DNA of 22,150 nt. Source: a virus. The notes beneath the pieces are model-generated. The model was not told where the DNA came from. It ran no database searches and saw only the letters and a list, made by a program, of their open reading frames with translations. The position numbers were made by a program, and so were the translations under genes. The stretch lies in the IMG/VR virus record IMGVR_UViG_3300030102_001337, positions 1 through 22,150 of that record; one strand, 5' to 3'. Position 1 is the stretch's first letter; every line of letters begins with the position of its first letter. Shown in pieces: positions 19,942-22,150 of the stretch.

Positions 19942-22150
19942 ATGGCTTCGATATTAGATAGGTTAAAGAACTTAGTAACCAAAAACAGTCAACAAACAAA
20001 CGCAGCTTTTAACAGAGCTATATATAATTTTTTAGGAGAAACCTTAATAACTTCAGAGGATAACGATGACAGCTATATTAATAAAGGCTATAGATTTAAT
20101 TCTACTGTTTATTCTATTATTAATCTAATAACAAAAGCAGCCTCGACAGTACCTTTTCAAGTATATGAAGTTCAAAACTCTAACGAATTAAAAAAATACA
20201 AAGCGCTTACTTCTGGTAGCTTCGTAAATACTACAAACCATAGAACTCAAATAACTTTAAAAAACGCTCTTGTAGAATTAGAAGACACTGAATTACACGA
20301 ATTACTAGAGCGCCCTAATCCAGCTCAATCTTATGCTAGCTTTATTTCTGAAATAATAGCCTTTGGTAAACTAACTGGAAACCGCTATATATATGGTATA
20401 GCTCCAGAGAATGGAGTTAATGCTGGTAAGTATGGAGAGCTTTACGTTTTACCTAGTCAGACTATAGAAATACATTCTGGCGGTATTATGAAACCAGTGG
20501 ACTATTATACAATGGAATATAACGGAACTTATAGAATGCTAGCAGAGGACGTTTGCCATATTAAAGACTATAATCCTTTGGCAGACGGAACTGGTGCTAA
20601 TCTTTACGGAATGAGTCCATTAAAAGCTGGTCTTAGGTCAATGGACGCTAATAACGAGGCGCTTACTACTGGTGTTAGATATTTACAAAACCAAACTGCG
20701 AGAGGTGTATTGATGTCTGAGGAGGGAGACCTCAACGAAGTACAAGCTAGACAACTTAAAGAGAAATTTAAAAAGCAGTACCAAGGTTCTAACAATGCTG
20801 GGGACGTAATCATTACTCCTAAAAAACTAAGCTGGGTTAACTTTGGACTTAATGCAGCTGACCTTTCTTTAATAGAGCAGTACAACACAACAATAAAAGA
20901 CCTTTGTAACGTTTACAATGTTCCAGCGGTATTACTTAATAACGTTGAGTCAGCTACTTATAACAATGTAAAAGAAGCTCGTAAAATGCTTTACACTAAT
21001 GCAGTAATACCAGAGCTTCTTAAAATCAGAGACGAGCTTAATAGATGGCTAGCGCCTAAGTTTGGGGAGAAACTATTTATAGATTTTGACACTTCAGTAA
21101 TACCAGAACTGCAAGAAGAAACAGAAAAAATAGTAGACCAGATGGCTAAGAGCTGGTGGCTTACTCCTAATGAAAAGCGTATGGCTATGAGTTACGGAAA
21201 GGATGAGGAAAATACTGAAATGGATGACTATTATGTCCCAGCTAACTTACTTCCTATAGGTAATTCAGATATGCCAGATATGACTCCAGACCCAGTTAAA
21301 GAAGACACTACTGAAAAAAGATTAGTAGCTGGTATGAACGACGTTTATACTACAATAGCAGAAGCAAGAGCTAGAGCTAGTGAATTGTCTAATGGAACTA
21401 ATAACGATTACCACGAACATATATTCGATGGCTTTACAGTTTATATGCCTTTTGAAACTCACGAGGAATATGAAGCAGCAAAAGATAATAAGTTAGATGA
21501 ATATTATGGCGAAATGGATGCAGACGCTTTTAACTATGACTTCGAGAGAGACTCTAGTTATTACGATGAAGATTCTGAATATGATGATGACGAAAATACA
21601 GAGTCTGAAGATTTAGAGATTATACAGAAAGCGCCAAGCATATCAGCAAGAATGGAAACAACTTTAAGAAACAAAGTAAAAGACCATAACGAAAAATACG
21701 GAGACGACCCAGCTAAAAGAGCTACTTATTCTATGCTAGCTAGGAGTTTTGTTAGAGGCGTTGGAGCTTATAGAACTAACCCTAGTTCTGTTAGACCTAA
21801 TGTTAGTAATGAGCAGCAGTGGGCTTTAGGTAGAGTTAATGGTTTACTATATGCGCTTAGAACTGGTAAATTCAGACGTAAGCCTTATGACACTGACCTA
21901 CTACCAGAGGCTCATAACCTCAGCTCTAAAAAAACAAAAGCGGAAACCTATGACAATTATCCACAAGGCGCAACTAATAACGCTAAACGTATGTTAGAAT
22001 GGAGAGAGAAATATGGTCGCAGCGTAGTACAAGGAGGCACTCCAGTTGGATGGCGTAGAGCTAACCAGTTAGCAAATAGAGAGGCGCTTAGTCTTTCTAC
22101 TGTTAGACGTATTAACAGCTTTTTAGCTAGGCATAAAGAAAACGCTAAAA
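19942..22150 (+). CDS. HK97-type portal protein fused to extra C-terminal domains (3' end missing)
   Basis: An open frame of 736 codons with no stop, continuing beyond the window. Residues 1 to about 430 are an HK97-family portal: NSTVYSIINLITKAASTVPF, LLERPNPAQSYASF, GNRYIY, YGMSPLKAGL, IEQYNTTIKDLCNVYNVP, then a helical stretch and YYVPANLLPIG. Portals form the dodecameric DNA gate. Beyond this lie a YHEHIFDGFTVYMPFETHEE segment, an acidic linker (about 517-560), and two basic domains. Domain A (571-659) has RGVGAYRTNPSSVRP, QWALGRVNGLLYALRTGKF and DTDLLPEAH; domain B (674 on) has AKRMLEWREKYGR, GGTPVGWRRANQLANRE and LSTVRRINSFLARH. I recall such domains in capsid-associated proteins of unrelated phages, but I cannot give them a name. 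Not in the ordinary ORF list because the frame runs off the edge. Confidence 0.85.
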   Translation, partial: MASILDRLKNLVTKNSQQTNAAFNRAIYNFLGETLITSEDNDDSYINKGYRFNSTVYSIINLITKAASTVPFQVYEVQNSNELKKYKALTSGSFVNTTNHRTQITLKNALVELEDTELHELLERPNPAQSYASFISEIIAFGKLTGNRYIYGIAPENGVNAGKYGELYVLPSQTIEIHSGGIMKPVDYYTMEYNGTYRMLAEDVCHIKDYNPLADGTGANLYGMSPLKAGLRSMDANNEALTTGVRYLQNQTARGVLMSEEGDLNEVQARQLKEKFKKQYQGSNNAGDVIITPKKLSWVNFGLNAADLSLIEQYNTTIKDLCNVYNVPAVLLNNVESATYNNVKEARKMLYTNAVIPELLKIRDELNRWLAPKFGEKLFIDFDTSVIPELQEETEKIVDQMAKSWWLTPNEKRMAMSYGKDEENTEMDDYYVPANLLPIGNSDMPDMTPDPVKEDTTEKRLVAGMNDVYTTIAEARARASELSNGTNNDYHEHIFDGFTVYMPFETHEEYEAAKDNKLDEYYGEMDADAFNYDFERDSSYYDEDSEYDDDENTESEDLEIIQKAPSISARMETTLRNKVKDHNEKYGDDPAKRATYSMLARSFVRGVGAYRTNPSSVRPNVSNEQQWALGRVNGLLYALRTGKFRRKPYDTDLLPEAHNLSSKKTKAETYDNYPQGATNNAKRMLEWREKYGRSVVQGGTPVGWRRANQLANREALSLSTVRRINSFLARHKENAK

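Noticed and set aside
20604-20888. 94-codon minus-strand ORF in the portal region
   Set aside because: It is the antisense shadow of the portal frame, which has clear HK97-portal segments across the same bases.
21957-21965. Perfect DnaA-box TTATCCACA
   Set aside because: It is a single copy inside the portal coding frame, far from the replication genes and with no neighbouring boxes, so a chance match is likely. It could still be a test ligand for the DnaA-like domain.
1-22150. tRNA genes, CRISPR arrays, insertion sequences, integrase and attachment sites
   Set aside because: No cloverleaf-like sequence, spaced direct repeats, transposase motif or recombinase motif was seen while reading both strands.

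Overview
This window is part of a tailed-phage genome with a long-tail (siphovirus) architecture, most likely infecting a Bacteroidota host, probably a flavobacterium. Four things point that way: low GC content (about one third by eye); start codons preceded by A/T-rich sequence with almost no Shine-Dalgarno; several upstream elements of the form TAnnTTTG followed by a pyrimidine and A, which is the Bacteroidota -7 promoter box; and protein families I recognise from flavobacterial phages (terminase, portal, tape measure, tail tip, recombination genes). No integrase, tRNA, CRISPR array, insertion sequence or clear lysis gene is visible. The window is a fragment: the first gene is open at the left edge and the portal gene is open at the right edge.

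Region 1 (1-4621) encodes receptor-binding and fibre proteins: a fibre with tandem repeats, a glycine-rich tip protein, a beta-rich fibre protein and a small companion. Two small fibre-assembly-chaperone-like proteins are interleaved with them. Region 2 (4679-10919) is the tail module: tail tube protein, a gpG/gpGT chaperone pair joined by a lambda-type GGGAAAG -1 frameshift, tape measure protein and two tail-tip proteins. It ends at a terminator.

Region 3 (10920-11430) holds the only leftward gene and a very A/T-rich spacer with repeated T/A tracts, a likely control region. Region 4 (11431-18268) is the early, DNA-metabolism block: small unknown proteins including a 25-residue membrane peptide, a Cro/CI-like helix-turn-helix protein, an ERF single-strand annealing protein, an SSB-like protein, a ParB-like protein, a RecE-like exonuclease, a DnaA-domain-IV/VRR-NUC fusion, a replication-initiator-like HTH protein, another PD-(D/E)XK-like protein and a T7-gp4-like primase-helicase. 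Most genes overlap or abut, so translational coupling is likely. Region 5 (18261-22150) begins packaging and head assembly: a 44-residue protein, small and large terminase subunits, and an HK97-type portal fused to extra C-terminal domains.

The points most worth following up are the apparent complete absence of GATC and CATG (also GGCC and CCGG) from the whole window, the DnaA-domain/VRR-NUC nuclease, the portal fusion, the gpGT frameshift that ordinary ORF calling splits, a cadherin-like domain inserted in a tail-tip protein, and a candidate origin inside the initiator gene. All function calls come from reading motifs by eye; no database search was run.
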